Shown here: in pieces, positions 10,990-21,390 of the stretch
Position numbering within the stretch: position 1 is the stretch's first letter
How the letters are laid out: the number at the start of each line of letters is the position of its first letter
Assembly: GCF_026627925.1 (NCBI RefSeq)
Contig: NZ_JAPNLE010000009.1
Location: forward strand, 620,001-684,000
Source of the DNA: Cupriavidus sp. D39
Lineage (GTDB): Bacteria; Pseudomonadota; Gammaproteobacteria; Burkholderiales; Burkholderiaceae
DNA length: 64,000 nt
Direction of reading: 5' to 3'
Made by a program: the position numbers and the translations under genes
Notes under the pieces: model-generated
Told to the model about the DNA's origin: nothing
Database searches by the model: none
The model's input: the letters and a program-made list of their open reading frames with translations, nothing else

Positions 10990-11563
10990 ATGGGCAGACC
11001 GAGCGTTCGTCCCCTGATCGTCGATGCAGGTCTGCGCGTCTTCCTGCGTGGCGGCTTCACCGCGAGCAGCGTCCAGGACATCACCGACGAGGCCGGCGTC
11101 CCAAAGGGGTCGTTCTACAACCACTTCGAAAGCAAGGAAGCCCTGGGCGCTGAAATCGTCGACCTCTACGCAGAGGGAGGCGAGCGGCGAGCGGCGCTGA
11201 AGGACAGGTCTCGCCCCCCTGGAAAGGCTACGCGCCCACTTCACGGGGCTGACCGAGATGTACAGGGCGGCGAACTTCTCCAAAGGCTGCCTACTGGGAA
11301 ATTTCAGCGCCGAGGTCTCCGAGTCCAGCCCTGAGATTCGCGAGCGCCTCGCGGTGCTGTTTGCACGTTGGACTCGCGAGATGGAAGAGGCGATTTCCGA
11401 GGCGCAGCAGCGCGGCGAGGTACCGACGCAGACCTCGGCCGCCGACCTCGCGGCATTCCTGTTGGACGCCTACGAAGGCGCGATTCTCCGCTCAAGAGTG
11501 GAGAAGAGCTCACGCGCCTTCGAACGCTTCGAGACCCTCGTGTTCGAGAAGATCCTGCGTTAA
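10990..11563 (+). CDS. TetR family transcriptional regulator, one frameshift
   Basis: The first frame holds the helix-turn-helix domain: FLRGGFTASSVQDITDEAGV followed by PKGSFYNHFESKEALG, the standard TetR_N pattern. The ligand domain continues in another frame as MYRAANFSKGCLLGNFSAEV and ends FETLVFEKILR. The break falls at a C6 run (11214-11219); removing one C or adding two joins the frames through PLERLRAHFTGLTEMYRA. The repaired protein is about 190 residues, the usual TetR length. It follows the SDR gene and probably binds the ATGACCGGTCAT palindrome upstream of that gene. Confidence 0.82.
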
Positions 11564-11646
11564 GCCAGCACGTCGAGAGACGTGCCACCAACCAACCTCA
11601 AGACGGCAGACGCATATGGCGCATCGCCGTGTAGGAGCACGCCGGT

Positions 11647-12881
11647 ATGAATACCGCAATCGCATCCGCAACAGTCCCGAAGCCACTGTACTGGTTGGCG
11701 CTAGGCGCCTTTGCCATCGGCACGGAAGGCTTCATGATCGCACCGCTGCTGCCCAGTATTGCAGCAGACTTGGGCGTGAGCGTCTCTATGGCCGGTCAGT
11801 TGGTCACCGCATTTGCGTTGGCCTATGCACTCAGCTCGCCGATTCTAACCGTCCTGACTGGGTCAGCAAACAGGCGACGGCTTCTGATACTGTGCTTGGG
11901 CGCGTTCGCCGTTGCGAACGTCATCGCCTTCAGCTCGTCGGGCTACTGGCAACTGCTAGGTGCGCGCCTATTGCTCGCGTTCTCCGCGGGCTTGTATGTG
12001 CCGAGCGCGAATGCGGTAGCCACAGCGCTCGTCCCACCCGAGCGTCGAGGACGCGCGTTGTCCATTGTCAATGGTGGCACGAGCCTCGCAATCGCACTCG
12101 GCGTACCGTTGGGCGCCATCGTCGGGCATGCAGCCGGATGGCGGATGACCTTCGCGGGCGTCGCGGTCTTGGCTGTCATCGCCACCATCGCGCTCCAACT
12201 GGGGCTACCGAGAGCATTCGGCGCCGGCATTCCTGTGGCATCCCTCAAGGCGCGGTACGCAGTGGCACGAAACCCGCAGGTTCTGCAGGCGCTGATGGTG
12301 ACGACGTTGTGGGCCATGGGAGCCTATACGGTCTACACCTACATCGCGAGCTACATCGCCGGAGCGACCGGCATCGTCGGCGCAGGTCTCAGTGTGATTC
12401 TCTTCGTCTGGGGCCTGTCTGCGGCAGCCGGCGTCTTCCTGGGGGGAATCTCACGGACAAGCTCGGGGCAGAACAGGTGATCAAGCCGGCGCTCGCCGCC
12501 CTGGCGTTTGCCTTCGGCAGCTTGTCCTTGATCGCGCTTTCGCCGGGCCACTCGCTGTCTGTCGTGCCAGTGATCGTCGCTGTGGTTGTGTGGGGACTGT
12601 CGGCGTGGGCGTTCTTCCCTGCGCAACAAGCCCGGCTCATCGGTATCGCCGGCCTTCCCGTCGCCCCAGTCGTGCTGTCCCTGAACGCATCGTTCATGTT
12701 CGCGGGCTTCTCGCTCGGAGCCGCGCTCGGTGCTTTCACGCTCAATCACGCATCGTTCGCGGACCTTGGCTGGGTAGGCGCGACTTGCGAACTCGCCGCG
12801 CTGCTGCTCTTGTGGCTCAGCTTTGCCAAAGCGTCTGCAGTCACAAACTCTCTGCCCGCCACGTCCACGGCGAATGAGTAG
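11647..12881 (+). CDS. MFS efflux transporter (AraJ/DHA1 type), one frameshift
   Basis: A 12-helix inner-membrane exporter of the major facilitator superfamily. The N-terminal frame shows FAIGTEGFMIAPLLPSIAAD and the DHA1-type motif VPPERRGRALSIVNGGTSLA. The C-terminal frame continues NLTDKLGAEQVIKPALAALA and further helices to TSTANE. The break is in a G6 run at 12441-12446; one more G restores VFLGGNLTDKLG, a loop typical of the family. The repaired length is about 411 residues. It is the last gene of the SDR-TetR-MFS operon, suggesting export of the compound sensed by the regulator. Confidence 0.85.
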
Positions 12882-13512
12882 TCCGCCTTCAACTCGAAGC
12901 GTATGTAGCACCCGTCCAAAGTCATTCTTCAATAAGGTAACTGCAATCAGGGGGATTCGTACTATCCGTGCGAAGACTGGCGCTTCAGGCTTGTAATCTA
13001 TTGGTTTCATGGCAATTGCGGATTCCTCCGCTAATTGTGCCTCGACACTGGCACGGTGGCGTCCTGCGCCCTCGCCTGCACCGCCGCCAGTTCGGTGCGC
13101 AGGTCCGCGACGGTTCTCCTGCTCGGCCACGACCACCGCGGCCCGCGCTAGGTCGCACTGGGCTTCCGCCTCGCTCGCCTGCAACCGCGCTTCAGCCCGC
13201 AAGGCGGCCAGCTCGCCGGTGGCCGCCTCGTTGGCGGCCTGCCAGATCGACTGCACGGCATTGGCGGCGATCGCCTTGAGCGCATACGTCTCCAGGCCCG
13301 CTACCGCAGTGAGGCAAAATGGTCGCGAATGAGACCCCGCGTCGGAACGTGCGTACTCTTTCATTCGCCAACGCGATACCATCGGGTAGATTCCCTTGCG
13401 CAGCGTGTTTGCGCAGAATAGCGAGATCTTCGCGTTGACGAAGATTTGCTTGCTGCCTGCGACGCGCTTCGGGGCCCGCATGTGCACTACCTCCCGCAGT
13501 GAAGTACATAGA
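12882..13512 (-). pseudogene. Intergenic stretch holding a KfrA-like gene fragment (copy 2)
   Basis: The minus strand between about 13050 and 13310 encodes YALKAIAANAVQSIWQAANE, then ATGELAALRAEARLQASEAE and QCDLARAAVVVAEQENR. This is the segment before and at the start of a KfrA-like coiled coil. About 50 bases at 13063-13112 match copy 1 (the Ala/Gln-rich RAELAAVQAR part) with few mismatches, in the same orientation. No start, stop or DNA-binding domain is intact. The rest of the stretch (12882-13050 and 13320-13512) holds nothing I recognise apart from the AraC gene leader. Confidence 0.55.
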
Positions 13513-14538
13513 ATGCAAGGATACCTACCCAGTGTTGTGTTGACCGGAGCTGCGCCTCTGCTCGAGGTACTCGGCGTTCAACCCGAGTTGGTTGCGACCG
13601 GAGCCGAGCTGCCGGAGCTTGCGCTCCGTTCCGCCGACGTGCCGATCCGGGGTGCGCAAGTGCTTCGATTCCTTTCGCTGGCTGCTGAAGTTGCGCAATG
13701 CCGGAACTTTGGACTAAGACTCGCCGAATATCAGGGCCTGGCGGTCCTGGGGCCGATCCTTGTGATGATGCATGGCGCGCGTACCCTCGGGGAGGCAATG
13801 GATACGCTTGCCGAGTTCTACGTGCTACATACATCGATGTCTTCTGTACGCGCAGTGCGTGACGAACAGGGTATGGTCTTGACTTACGACATTGAAAACG
13901 GTTCCGGTCCCGGAGAAGTTCAGGCAGTTGAACTGGGTCTCGCCAACGGTATGCAGTACTTGCGTACCATCTGTGGTACCGCCTGGCAGCCGGCCGTTGT
14001 GCAATTCCGTCATTCGGCGCCTGCGGACTGCGCGATGCACAGGCGCACGTTCGGACCGTCCCTCAACTTCGATCAGGACAGAAACGCGATTGTCCTCGAT
14101 CGCGATACGGTGACGCGTCCGGTAACGCAACTGCGCCGTAACGCGCATCGTGTGCTCGAAGCACACTTGCGGCGAGAAAGGGCTCAGGTGGAGGCGCTAT
14201 GGACGGTACGCACGCAAACGATGATTCGCACGCTCTTGCCGTTCACTGACAGTTCGCTCAACGCCATAGCGCGAGCGCTCGCAACGTCCCCGCGGTCCTT
14301 GCAACGTCGCCTCGCTGAGGCCCGCACGACGTTCGAAGAACTGCGGGAACAAGTTCGTGAAGATCTCGCCCTGAAGTATGTGCAGCAGTCAAATCTGCGT
14401 CTCGCCGAGATCTCTGAACTGCTCGGCTATTCGCAGCAAAGCGCGTTTAGCCGTGCGTTCAAGCGACTGCGGGGCGTCACGCCCCGGCAGTTTCGAGCCA
14501 TGCGTCATGGGGACGACCCCGGACGTCCTGCCAGGTAG
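13513..14538 (+). CDS. AraC family transcriptional regulator (arabinose-binding-domain type)
   Basis: 341 residues from the ATG at 13513; an in-frame ATG at 13480 is possible. The N-terminal two thirds match the ligand-binding domain of OruR/ArgR-like AraC proteins (LSLAAEVAQCRNFGLRLAEY; GPILVMMHGARTLGEAMDTL). The C-terminus has the two AraC helix-turn-helix motifs: ARALATSPRSLQRRLAEART, then LAEISELLGYSQQSAFSRAF followed by KRLRGVTPRQFRA. It is convergent with the hydroxyacyl-CoA dehydrogenase gene (20 bases between stops), so it may control the catabolic block to its right. That link is inferred from position only. Confidence 0.88.
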   Translation: MQGYLPSVVLTGAAPLLEVLGVQPELVATGAELPELALRSADVPIRGAQVLRFLSLAAEVAQCRNFGLRLAEYQGLAVLGPILVMMHGARTLGEAMDTLAEFYVLHTSMSSVRAVRDEQGMVLTYDIENGSGPGEVQAVELGLANGMQYLRTICGTAWQPAVVQFRHSAPADCAMHRRTFGPSLNFDQDRNAIVLDRDTVTRPVTQLRRNAHRVLEAHLRRERAQVEALWTVRTQTMIRTLLPFTDSSLNAIARALATSPRSLQRRLAEARTTFEELREQVREDLALKYVQQSNLRLAEISELLGYSQQSAFSRAFKRLRGVTPRQFRAMRHGDDPGRPAR

Positions 14539-14557
14539 CAATCGCCTGCCTTGGGTT

Positions 14558-15484
14558 TCACGTGGCGACGAACGTGGGATTCAGGAACTCCGGATCAGGA
14601 TATTGATAGAAGCCGCGTCCCACTGACTCGCCGATACACCCGGTATCGATGAAATGCGCTTTCACGTAATCTGCAATGCACCGATGCGTCGAATCGCCCG
14701 TACGTTCCGCGAGAGCGCGCGTGACATTATAGACGGTCGTCATGCCGATTCCGTCGAGAATGCCGAATGGGCCAATCCGATCGGCCTTCGCAATCATCCA
14801 CGCCTTGTCGATCGTCTGCACGTCGGCGACGCCGTTGACCAGCAGACCCAGCGCGGCGATCAGCATCGGGACGAGCATGGTATTGAGCAGGTAGCCGGGC
14901 TGCTCCTTGCGCAGCGGTAAAGGCACCATGCCAATACGGTGTGCGAACTGAACCATGCGCGCGAATACGGCGGGGTCGGTGCCCGGATGGCCCATGATTT
15001 CGGCGATGTTGTGCTTCCACACTTCGTGCGCGAAATGCAGGCTCAGCACGTGCTCGGGCCGGTCAGTGAACATGGCAAACTGGCTTGGCACCAGCGTCGA
15101 CGAGTTGCTCGCAAAGATGGTGCCGGCCGGCGCTACCGCTGACAGTGAACGGTAGAAAGACTGCTTGATTACCAGATCCTCAGGGATGGCTTCGATGACG
15201 AGGTCCATGTCGGCAACGGCCGAACCGAGGTCGGTATTGCCCTTGATGCGTGCCAGCGTGGCTTCGATCTGCTCGCGAGGGGCGCCCAAGTCGGCGGCGT
15301 AGACGCGCCCTAGCGCATCAAAACGGGCGTTCGCGCGATCCAGGCAGGCGGTGTCGACGTCGTAGGCTACGACGTCGACACCGGAAAACGCGCACTGAAA
15401 GGCGATCTGCGCGCCCAGCACGCCGGTGCCGGCCACCATGACGCGTGCGATCGGCTGATTGTCGTTTAGGGAATGAGAAGGCAT
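14558..15484 (-). CDS. 3-hydroxyacyl-CoA dehydrogenase family protein
   Basis: 308 residues. The NAD-binding loop is VAGTGVLGAQIAFQCAFSG at residues 16-34. Later come the conserved DLVIEAIPEDLVIKQSFY and the catalytic-region FASNSSTLVPSQFA and SLHFAHEVWKHNIAE segments, followed by the C-terminal helical domain (GYLLNTMLVPMLIAALGLL; IDKAWMIAKADRIGPFGILD). It matches monofunctional 3-hydroxybutyryl-CoA dehydrogenase-like proteins that oxidise 3-hydroxyacids or their CoA esters. It lies downstream of the cupin gene on the same strand, separated by 124 bases with a strong hairpin, so it may be a separate unit of the same pathway. Confidence 0.85.
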   Translation of the reverse strand: MPSHSLNDNQPIARVMVAGTGVLGAQIAFQCAFSGVDVVAYDVDTACLDRANARFDALGRVYAADLGAPREQIEATLARIKGNTDLGSAVADMDLVIEAIPEDLVIKQSFYRSLSAVAPAGTIFASNSSTLVPSQFAMFTDRPEHVLSLHFAHEVWKHNIAEIMGHPGTDPAVFARMVQFAHRIGMVPLPLRKEQPGYLLNTMLVPMLIAALGLLVNGVADVQTIDKAWMIAKADRIGPFGILDGIGMTTVYNVTRALAERTGDSTHRCIADYVKAHFIDTGCIGESVGRGFYQYPDPEFLNPTFVAT

Positions 15485-15566
15485 GAGTGACGGGTGCGGT
15501 GCGTATCGTATATCGGATCCAGGGATGGAAGCGGTGCGCAGGGTGCAAGGTGGGTCATCGGCGTGA

Positions 15567-15598
15567 CCTCCGTGAGCCAGATGCCTGGCTCACGGAGG
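15567..15598 (-). terminator. Strong 13-bp stem-loop between the cupin and dehydrogenase genes
   Basis: CCTCCGTGAGCCA and TGGCTCACGGAGG form a perfect 13-base-pair stem with a 6-base loop, 11 bases beyond the cupin stop. There is no U-tract on the minus strand, so it may be a Rho-assisted terminator or an mRNA-stabilising hairpin that lowers expression of the dehydrogenase gene. Confidence 0.55.
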
Positions 15599-15608
15599 TT
15601 GCCGTCGC

Positions 15609-16115
15609 TTAGCGTCCGCCCTGGCAGCCGATCAGGTCGATCTCGGGCAACTCATTGGCTTTGCAGTAGTCCTGGTAGCGGCTCAAAGCCGTCCGCCACG
15701 TCTCGACGAACGTGACCTTGCCGTTTTCGTCGAGGAAGTGCAGCTCACCAGTCGACACCACGAGCGCCATGCCATTGTCGTCGTCGGACAGATTCGTAAA
15801 CGAGTGTGACGACTCCGACGGCTCAAAAACGAAATCGCCGGCTTGCGCGATCCAATCGTGCTGGTCGTATTTCCATCGACCGCTGAGTGTGTAGACCATC
15901 ACCGTGCCCGTATGGCGATGAATATGCGCGCCTTCGCCTCTGGCAGCCTTCATGAGCAATACCACTTCGCCCGTGACCGGGTTGATTTTGAAGTATTTGA
16001 GTAGAATTTTGTCGTTAATAGGGGCGAAGGGAATCCACGGCGTGGCGCTTGCGCCGATATGGACCGTGTCGATCGCGGAAACATCGTTGAGGGCTTGCGT
16101 AGCTTCTGTGTTCAT
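15609..16115 (-). CDS. Cupin-fold dioxygenase (2,4'-dihydroxyacetophenone dioxygenase-like)
   Basis: 168 residues from the ATG at 16115. The single cupin has the metal-binding pattern as GEGAHIHRHTGTVMVYTLSG (two His) and a second motif around PSESSHSFTNLSDDD. These match the 2,4'-dihydroxyacetophenone dioxygenase/ChrR-like cupins, which cleave a C-C bond next to a carbonyl using iron. Substrate specificity is inferred. It lies in the leftward block with the molybdenum hydroxylase and aldehyde dehydrogenase, which fits oxidative breakdown of an aromatic ketone or aldehyde. Confidence 0.75.
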   Translation of the reverse strand: MNTEATQALNDVSAIDTVHIGASATPWIPFAPINDKILLKYFKINPVTGEVVLLMKAARGEGAHIHRHTGTVMVYTLSGRWKYDQHDWIAQAGDFVFEPSESSHSFTNLSDDDNGMALVVSTGELHFLDENGKVTFVETWRTALSRYQDYCKANELPEIDLIGCQGGR

Positions 16116-16269
16116 GGAATGTGTCTCCGATTGAGTTGAGGGCTGGGTGTGCGCAGCGCGAACCGTGCGCAATCTCCAGTCCCTATTCAATCGCAAGTCA
16201 CCCGTGGGAACTTGACCTGTGCCGCCCTAATTTGTACTTTACGCGCCAAGTGTGTTTTGCAAGCTGATC

Positions 16270-16908
16270 TCATTCAGGACAAGGCTGACCCGCGGCACCC
16301 CACATCGCCACATCCTGCACATGCGACTCGAATGTGCCAGGCGGTGTGCTGCGCCCCCCACCCGGATTCCAGCTCCAGGGGATAAAGCCATGCATAAAGG
16401 CATCGTGACGCGGATGCTCTGCCAACCCCGCTGCGTCCCGACCACCATTGCGCTTGGGGTCGCGCAACTGCTGACAGATCTCCGCGCCGCTCTTACCGAG
16501 CCACTGGAATTGCACAGGGGCCAATTTCCAGGCAATGCCGACATGTGGTGGCGCATGCGGTACATCGTTCGGCGCGGTCGAAGTCACATGGCAAGTTGTG
16601 CACGTTTGTCCCGGGATACCCGCGCGACCGAAGCCGGCGTTGATGTTCATACCATGCAGTCGGGTCCTGCTCTCCCCGACAACATTCCACCTCGGAACAT
16701 TGTCTGCACCAACGTGGCAATTGGCGCAGCGCGGATGGGTGACAACGGCCTGGATGCGCTGCCATGCCTTCAGGCCATCGTCCTTGCTGACGCTGCCCGA
16801 AGGCGGCATGTCGCTGGCGGTCTTCTGGTGGTCGGTGGCTGAGATCGCGAACGGGGCGGCAATGGCCACGGCGGCGGCAACCAGGCATCTCAACAGAATG
16901 CGTTTCAC
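16270..16908 (-). CDS. Exported c-type cytochrome partner of the molybdenum hydroxylase
   Basis: 212 residues from a GTG at 16908 preceded by a GAGGGG ribosome-binding site. The leader (RILLRCLVAAAVAIAAPFA) targets the periplasm. Two haem-attachment motifs are visible: CANCH (about residue 67) and CTTCH (about 107). Proteins of this kind commonly accompany isoquinoline-1-oxidoreductase-like enzymes and take electrons from them. The start lies 12 bases after the repaired iorB stop, so the three genes form one unit. The trailing Pro/Gly-rich region is not recognisable. Confidence 0.8.
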   Translation of the reverse strand: MKRILLRCLVAAAVAIAAPFAISATDHQKTASDMPPSGSVSKDDGLKAWQRIQAVVTHPRCANCHVGADNVPRWNVVGESRTRLHGMNINAGFGRAGIPGQTCTTCHVTSTAPNDVPHAPPHVGIAWKLAPVQFQWLGKSGAEICQQLRDPKRNGGRDAAGLAEHPRHDAFMHGFIPWSWNPGGGRSTPPGTFESHVQDVAMWGAAGQPCPE

Positions 16909-16919
16909 GTTTGCCCCCC

Positions 16920-19162
16920 TCAAACGAATTCGACGAACTTGTTGAACGGCATTTCGCGCAGGCGCTTGCCCGTGGCGGCGAAAATTGCATTGGCTAGCGC
17001 CGGCGCGGCTGGGGGCACAGGCGGCTCGCCAATCCCCGTATCGGGCCGGCTTCGATTCCGCGCACTTCTATCCTGGGGCACTGGAACATGCGCATGCCCT
17101 CATGCTGTTTGAAATTGCGCTGCTGCACCATGCCGTTCGCGTAGGTCAGTTCGCAATTCATGGCGTGACCCAGCGCCCAGACGACACCACCCTGCACCAG
17201 ATTTTCAAAGCTGACCGGATCAATGACTTTGCCTACTGCGGCGGCCACCCACACTTTTTCGATACGAATGGCGCCGCTTTTCGTCACGGAAACCTCGACC
17301 ACCTCGGCTACAGGAACGCCAAATGATTCCGTGAAAGCCACGCCTCGCCCTCGACCGTTGCCCGGCCGCGGCCCGTTCCAGCCGGACATTTCGCCGACGG
17401 CATCCAGTACCTTGCGGTGCAATTCATTCTTGCACAGGTCGATTCGCCCCTTGAGTGGATCGACCCCCGCGGCGAGCAGCAATTCATCAATAAAAGCGTC
17501 ACCGAAGAAGCCACCAGTGGAAGCGCCAACCGAGCGCCACGACGAGCACGGCGAGGTGCCCTTGACCTGGTAGCTCGTCATTCTGAAGTTCGGGATGTGG
17601 TACTGGAGGTTGCCGGTCCCAAGCGGAATCTGATTGTCCGCCCCAGCCGCCTTCATTCCCATGCGGCTGAACTGCGACCGCACGGCAGAACTGGCGGCGA
17701 CATGAAAATCCACCGCGACGATCTTGCCATCCTTGACCACGCCGCGGTTGCGCGCCATGCCGATATGGCGCGGGAAGTCTTGCAGGAAATCCTCCTCGCG
17801 CGAAAACACCAGCTTGACCGGCGTGCCGCGCATTTTGCTGGCGATCTGCACGACTGCCCGGATGTTCTCGAATTCCAGGCGATGACCGAAGCTGCCGCCA
17901 GCCCATTGGTTGTGCAGCACGACCTGCTCCGGCTTGTGCCCGGTGATGGAGGCGGCGATGCCCTGCACGGCGGCAGGCATCTGGTGACTGGTCCACAGCT
18001 CGATGCCGTCGTCGCGAACAATGGCGATCGCGTTGAGCGGTTCGAGCGGCTGATGCGCGACATACGGTGCGCGATACTCGGCCTCGACCACCCTGGCACC
18101 CTGCAACGCGCCTTTCACGTCGCCCTCGCTGCGCCAGACCTTGTCGACGTTGTCCGGCGCGAAAGCGGCAGCGACGGCAGCCCAGTGCTGGGCCTGCTCG
18201 GGCGGATAGTCGGTGGCCGCAGCCCACTTGCACTCCACCGCATCCGCGGCCTGCATTGCATACCAGGTATTGGTCGCGACGACGGCAAATCCGTTGGTGA
18301 TCGGCAGGATCTTCTTCACCCCTGGCATGCGCTCGGCCTTGCTCGCGTCGAATGACTGCAACGGCGCGCCCTTGTTCGGATTCATCTTGACTGTGGCGAA
18401 GACCATGCCCGGCACAGACTGGTCGATGCCGAACCTGAGTTGGCCGGTGGTTTTCGATGCGATATCCAGACGCTGCACAGGCTTGCCGATCAGGCGCCAC
18501 TGCGATGGATCGCGCAGCCTGACGTTCTGCACCGGCGGCGCTTTGGCTGCCTCGGAAGCGAGATCGACATAGCGAATCTTCTTGCCGTTGGGCAGGATCA
18601 CCGCCCCAGATGCGGTACGCAGCTTATTGACGGAAATGCCGGTGCGCCTGGCCGCGGCGGCCTTCAAGGTCTCCCGCGCAATCGCGCCGGCCTCGCGTAG
18701 CTTGGTGTAGCCGTCCGGAATGGTGCTCGAGCCGCCGGTCAGCTGCATGCCGGCGTCCTTGAGCATCTTGTTCGCGCCCGCGCGCGCTGCCTCGGCTTCG
18801 GGGCTGTGGTCAATGCTGAGGAACGGAATCAATTCATCCGCCAGAGCGGTGTTGTAGTAGGCCTTGTCGGTCGGGCCGAAATCGGTTTCGAACTGACCAA
18901 GGTCGAGATCCATCTCCTCCGCGATCAGAATGGCCTGGCTCGCGACAGCGCCTTGTCCGACGTCGGCGTGCGGCGTGATCAGGGTGATCTTGTCGGGGCC
19001 GATCCTGACCCACGGACTGATCGAGACCGGCTTCGCTCCGGCCTGCGGCGCACTGGCAGCACCCTTGGCGAAGACATAGGGCCCGAACACGACGCCGCCG
19101 GCGACGGCAGCCGAGCCAATCAGGAAGGAGCGGCGACCGGGCTTGCTGACGATCTCGTCCAT
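16920..19162 (-). CDS. iorB: Isoquinoline 1-oxidoreductase-like molybdopterin (beta) subunit, one frameshift
   Basis: The large subunit of a xanthine-oxidase-family hydroxylase/aldehyde oxidase, with a twin-arginine-type leader ([20 protein letters not shown]), so it is periplasmic. The ATG at 19162 follows a GGAGAAG ribosome-binding site. Conserved stretches include [36 protein letters not shown] and [20 protein letters not shown]. The frame breaks at C4, 17034-17037, just before the end. One extra base gives [20 protein letters not shown] then [19 protein letters not shown] and a stop at 16920, the normal family C-terminus. In total about 748 residues. The actual substrate is unknown; the name denotes the family. 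Confidence 0.85.
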
Positions 19163-19163
19163 C

Positions 19164-19625
19164 TCACTTCTCCGACAGTTTCGTGGCGGCCGCATGGATC
19201 GCGGTGCGGATACGCTCATAGGTGCCGCAGCGGCAGAGGTTGCCAGACATGGCTGCGTTGATATCGTCGTCCGACGGCTTGGGATTGGCCGACAGCAGCG
19301 CAGCGGCCTGCATGATCTGTCCGGTCTGGCAGTAACCGCACTGCGGCACCTGATGTTCGATCCAGGCCCGTTGCACCGCGTGCAGAGACTTCGCACCCAG
19401 CCCTTCGATCGTGGTCACCGCCCGCTTCCCGAGATCACCGATGCGCATCTGGCAGGATCGCACCGCCTGGCCGTCGATATGCACCGTGCAGGCGCCGCAT
19501 TGTGCAATGCCGCAGCCGTATTTCGGCCCCGTGATGCCCAACTCGTCCCGCAACACCCAGAGCAGGGGCATGTCGGGGACAACGTCCACTCGCCGCATTT
19601 TTCCATTGACTGTTAGCTCGATCAC
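19164..19625 (-). CDS. iorA: Isoquinoline 1-oxidoreductase-like [2Fe-2S] (alpha) subunit
   Basis: 153 residues from a GTG at 19625 that follows a GGAGGCGG ribosome-binding site; the upstream extension of the frame is non-coding in character. The plant-type cluster cysteines are in [17 protein letters not shown]. The second cluster domain shows [17 protein letters not shown] and [16 protein letters not shown]. The protein passes electrons from the molybdopterin subunit to the cytochrome. Its stop and the iorB start are separated by a single base, indicating translational coupling. Confidence 0.92.
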   Translation of the reverse strand: MIELTVNGKMRRVDVVPDMPLLWVLRDELGITGPKYGCGIAQCGACTVHIDGQAVRSCQMRIGDLGKRAVTTIEGLGAKSLHAVQRAWIEHQVPQCGYCQTGQIMQAAALLSANPKPSDDDINAAMSGNLCRCGTYERIRTAIHAAATKLSEK

Positions 19626-19747
19626 GGTCCGCCTCCGCGCTTGTTGGCGTTGAGTAAAACGCATCGAAACGATGACTCGCCAGGGTAAGTTCAGATCATG
19701 CTTGAAGATCGCCTTGCTCGACGCGCCTTCTGGCACGGCAGGAACGG

Positions 19748-21163
19748 TCACTCCAGGATGGCCCGTGGTTCGAGAAACGCCTCGATCCCATACGTGCCGA
19801 ATTCCCGGCCAACGCCAGAGTGCTTGAATCCGCCCCAAGGCGCCTGTGGGTCATCACGCATACCGTTGATCGCGATGCGGCCGGCGCGGAGCTGAGAAGC
19901 CACGCGGCGTACGCGATCCAGGTTGGTCCCGCTCACGAAGGCGTGGAGGCCGTATCGTGATTCGTTGGCAATCCTGACCGCATCTTCATCAGTTTCGTAG
20001 GCGATGACACACAGGACGGGGCCGAAGATCTCCTCCTGGGCGATCGTCATGTCGTTCGTGACATTGACAAACACCGTCGGCTTCACAAAGCAGCCGTTCT
20101 CAAGACCCGGCGGATGGCCCTCGCCGCCGACCAGTACTTCACCGCCCTCGGCGATACCTTTGTGGATATAGGACTGCACACGCTCATACTGCTTCTGCGT
20201 CACCAAAGGTCCGACAGCAGTCTTCGGGTCGGCAGGATCGCCAACGGGAAAAGCCGGCATCGCATCCACAATGGCGCGCTTGACCTCATCGAGACGACGC
20301 TTCGGCACGAGGAGCCGCGTCCCTGCCGCACAGGCTTGACCGCTGTTCAGGAAGGCGATGCCCAGCGCAGTCGGAATCGCTTTGTCGAGCACAACGTCAT
20401 CAAGAAGGATGTTGGGTGACTTGCCACCCAGTTCGAGGGTGACCCGCTTCATCGTCGCAGCACCGTCGCGCATGATCCTCTGGCCAACCGCAACCGAGCC
20501 TGTGAACGAAATCTTGGCCACGTCGGGATTGCGCACCAGCTCGGCCCCAACGTCATCCCCGCGGCCCGTGACGACATTGCACACGCCCGGCGGCAGGCGT
20601 GCCTCGTGCAGACACTTCAGCAACACATGCGTCTGCAACGCGCTGAGTTCGCTGGGCTTGACGACGACCGTGCATCCGGCGGCAATGGCCGAGGCCAGCT
20701 TGAGACAGATGAACAGCGCATTCGAGTTCCAGGCCGTGATCAGCCCTGCGACGCCGACCGGCTCCAAGGTCACCGTCGTCCGGCCCCAGGTCTGAACCAG
20801 CGGCAGTTGGTGGAGCGCCTTCTCTGCATGCGTGAACGAGTCGGCGGCCATCCGGACAATGAGCCTGGAGAATTCGACGGTGCCGCCATACTCATCGACC
20901 ATGACGGCCGTCAGATCGTCGACGCGCGCGGAAACCGCCTCGTGCAGTCGGTGCAACAACGTCGCGCGCTCTTCCTTGGTCGTCCGGGCGAAGCCAGGGA
21001 ACGCATGCTTGGCTGCGGCGATGGCGAGCCGCGCATCTTCGTCATCGCCCAGCATTGCGTAGGCGATCGCTGTGCCGTTGGCCGGGTTGACGCTGACCAT
21101 GACCTCGCGGCCGTGGGATTCAACGAACGCCCCATCGATGTAGTGTCGAGTGATTGTTTTCAT
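19748..21163 (-). CDS. NAD(P)-dependent aldehyde dehydrogenase
   Basis: A 471-residue class-3-like aldehyde dehydrogenase. Visible motifs are [19 protein letters not shown], the nucleotide-binding [12 protein letters not shown], the catalytic-base segment [16 protein letters not shown], and the active-site cysteine in [37 protein letters not shown] closes the protein. It is the first gene after the sigma-54-type promoter and probably starts the transcript that continues into iorA, iorB and the cytochrome gene. It likely oxidises an aldehyde intermediate of the same pathway. Confidence 0.92.
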   Translation of the reverse strand: MKTITRHYIDGAFVESHGREVMVSVNPANGTAIAYAMLGDDEDARLAIAAAKHAFPGFARTTKEERATLLHRLHEAVSARVDDLTAVMVDEYGGTVEFSRLIVRMAADSFTHAEKALHQLPLVQTWGRTTVTLEPVGVAGLITAWNSNALFICLKLASAIAAGCTVVVKPSELSALQTHVLLKCLHEARLPPGVCNVVTGRGDDVGAELVRNPDVAKISFTGSVAVGQRIMRDGAATMKRVTLELGGKSPNILLDDVVLDKAIPTALGIAFLNSGQACAAGTRLLVPKRRLDEVKRAIVDAMPAFPVGDPADPKTAVGPLVTQKQYERVQSYIHKGIAEGGEVLVGGEGHPPGLENGCFVKPTVFVNVTNDMTIAQEEIFGPVLCVIAYETDEDAVRIANESRYGLHAFVSGTNLDRVRRVASQLRAGRIAINGMRDDPQAPWGGFKHSGVGREFGTYGIEAFLEPRAILE

Positions 21164-21286
21164 CGCGCCTCTCCGGGAGGACTGACGGTCGGGACGAAGA
21201 CGGTGGCGCGGGTGAACAATTCGATGCCTCGCGATCGTCGGCTCAGGCCCTGCTGCGCTGGCACCAGGGTCATGACGATCTCTGAG

Positions 21287-21301
21287 GCAATTACTGAGCC
21301 A
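21287..21301 (-). promoter_or_regulatory. Sigma-54-type (-24/-12) promoter for the aldehyde dehydrogenase operon
   Basis: On the minus strand TGGCTCAGTAATTGC matches the consensus TGGCAC-N5-TTGC with one mismatch, and GG and GC are exactly 10 bases apart. Transcription should start near 21275, about 110 bases before the ATG. A sigma-54 activator gene lies immediately upstream. Confidence 0.7.
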
Positions 21302-21342
21302 GCGGCAATATATTGAATTTACAAGGACTTTTCAGGTTGCGC

Positions 21343-21362
21343 ATTGGCGATATTTCGCCAAT
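21343..21362. promoter_or_regulatory. Palindromic upstream activator site
   Basis: ATTGGCGA-N4-TCGCCAAT is a perfect 8-base inverted repeat, about 80 bases upstream of the predicted start, followed by a further ATGGCGA half-site. The same TGGCGA-N4-TCGCCA core recurs at 23687-23702 on the other side of the activator gene. Binding by that activator is inferred. Confidence 0.65.
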
Positions 21363-21390
21363 GGCGAACTCCTGTACAACAACTGACTGC

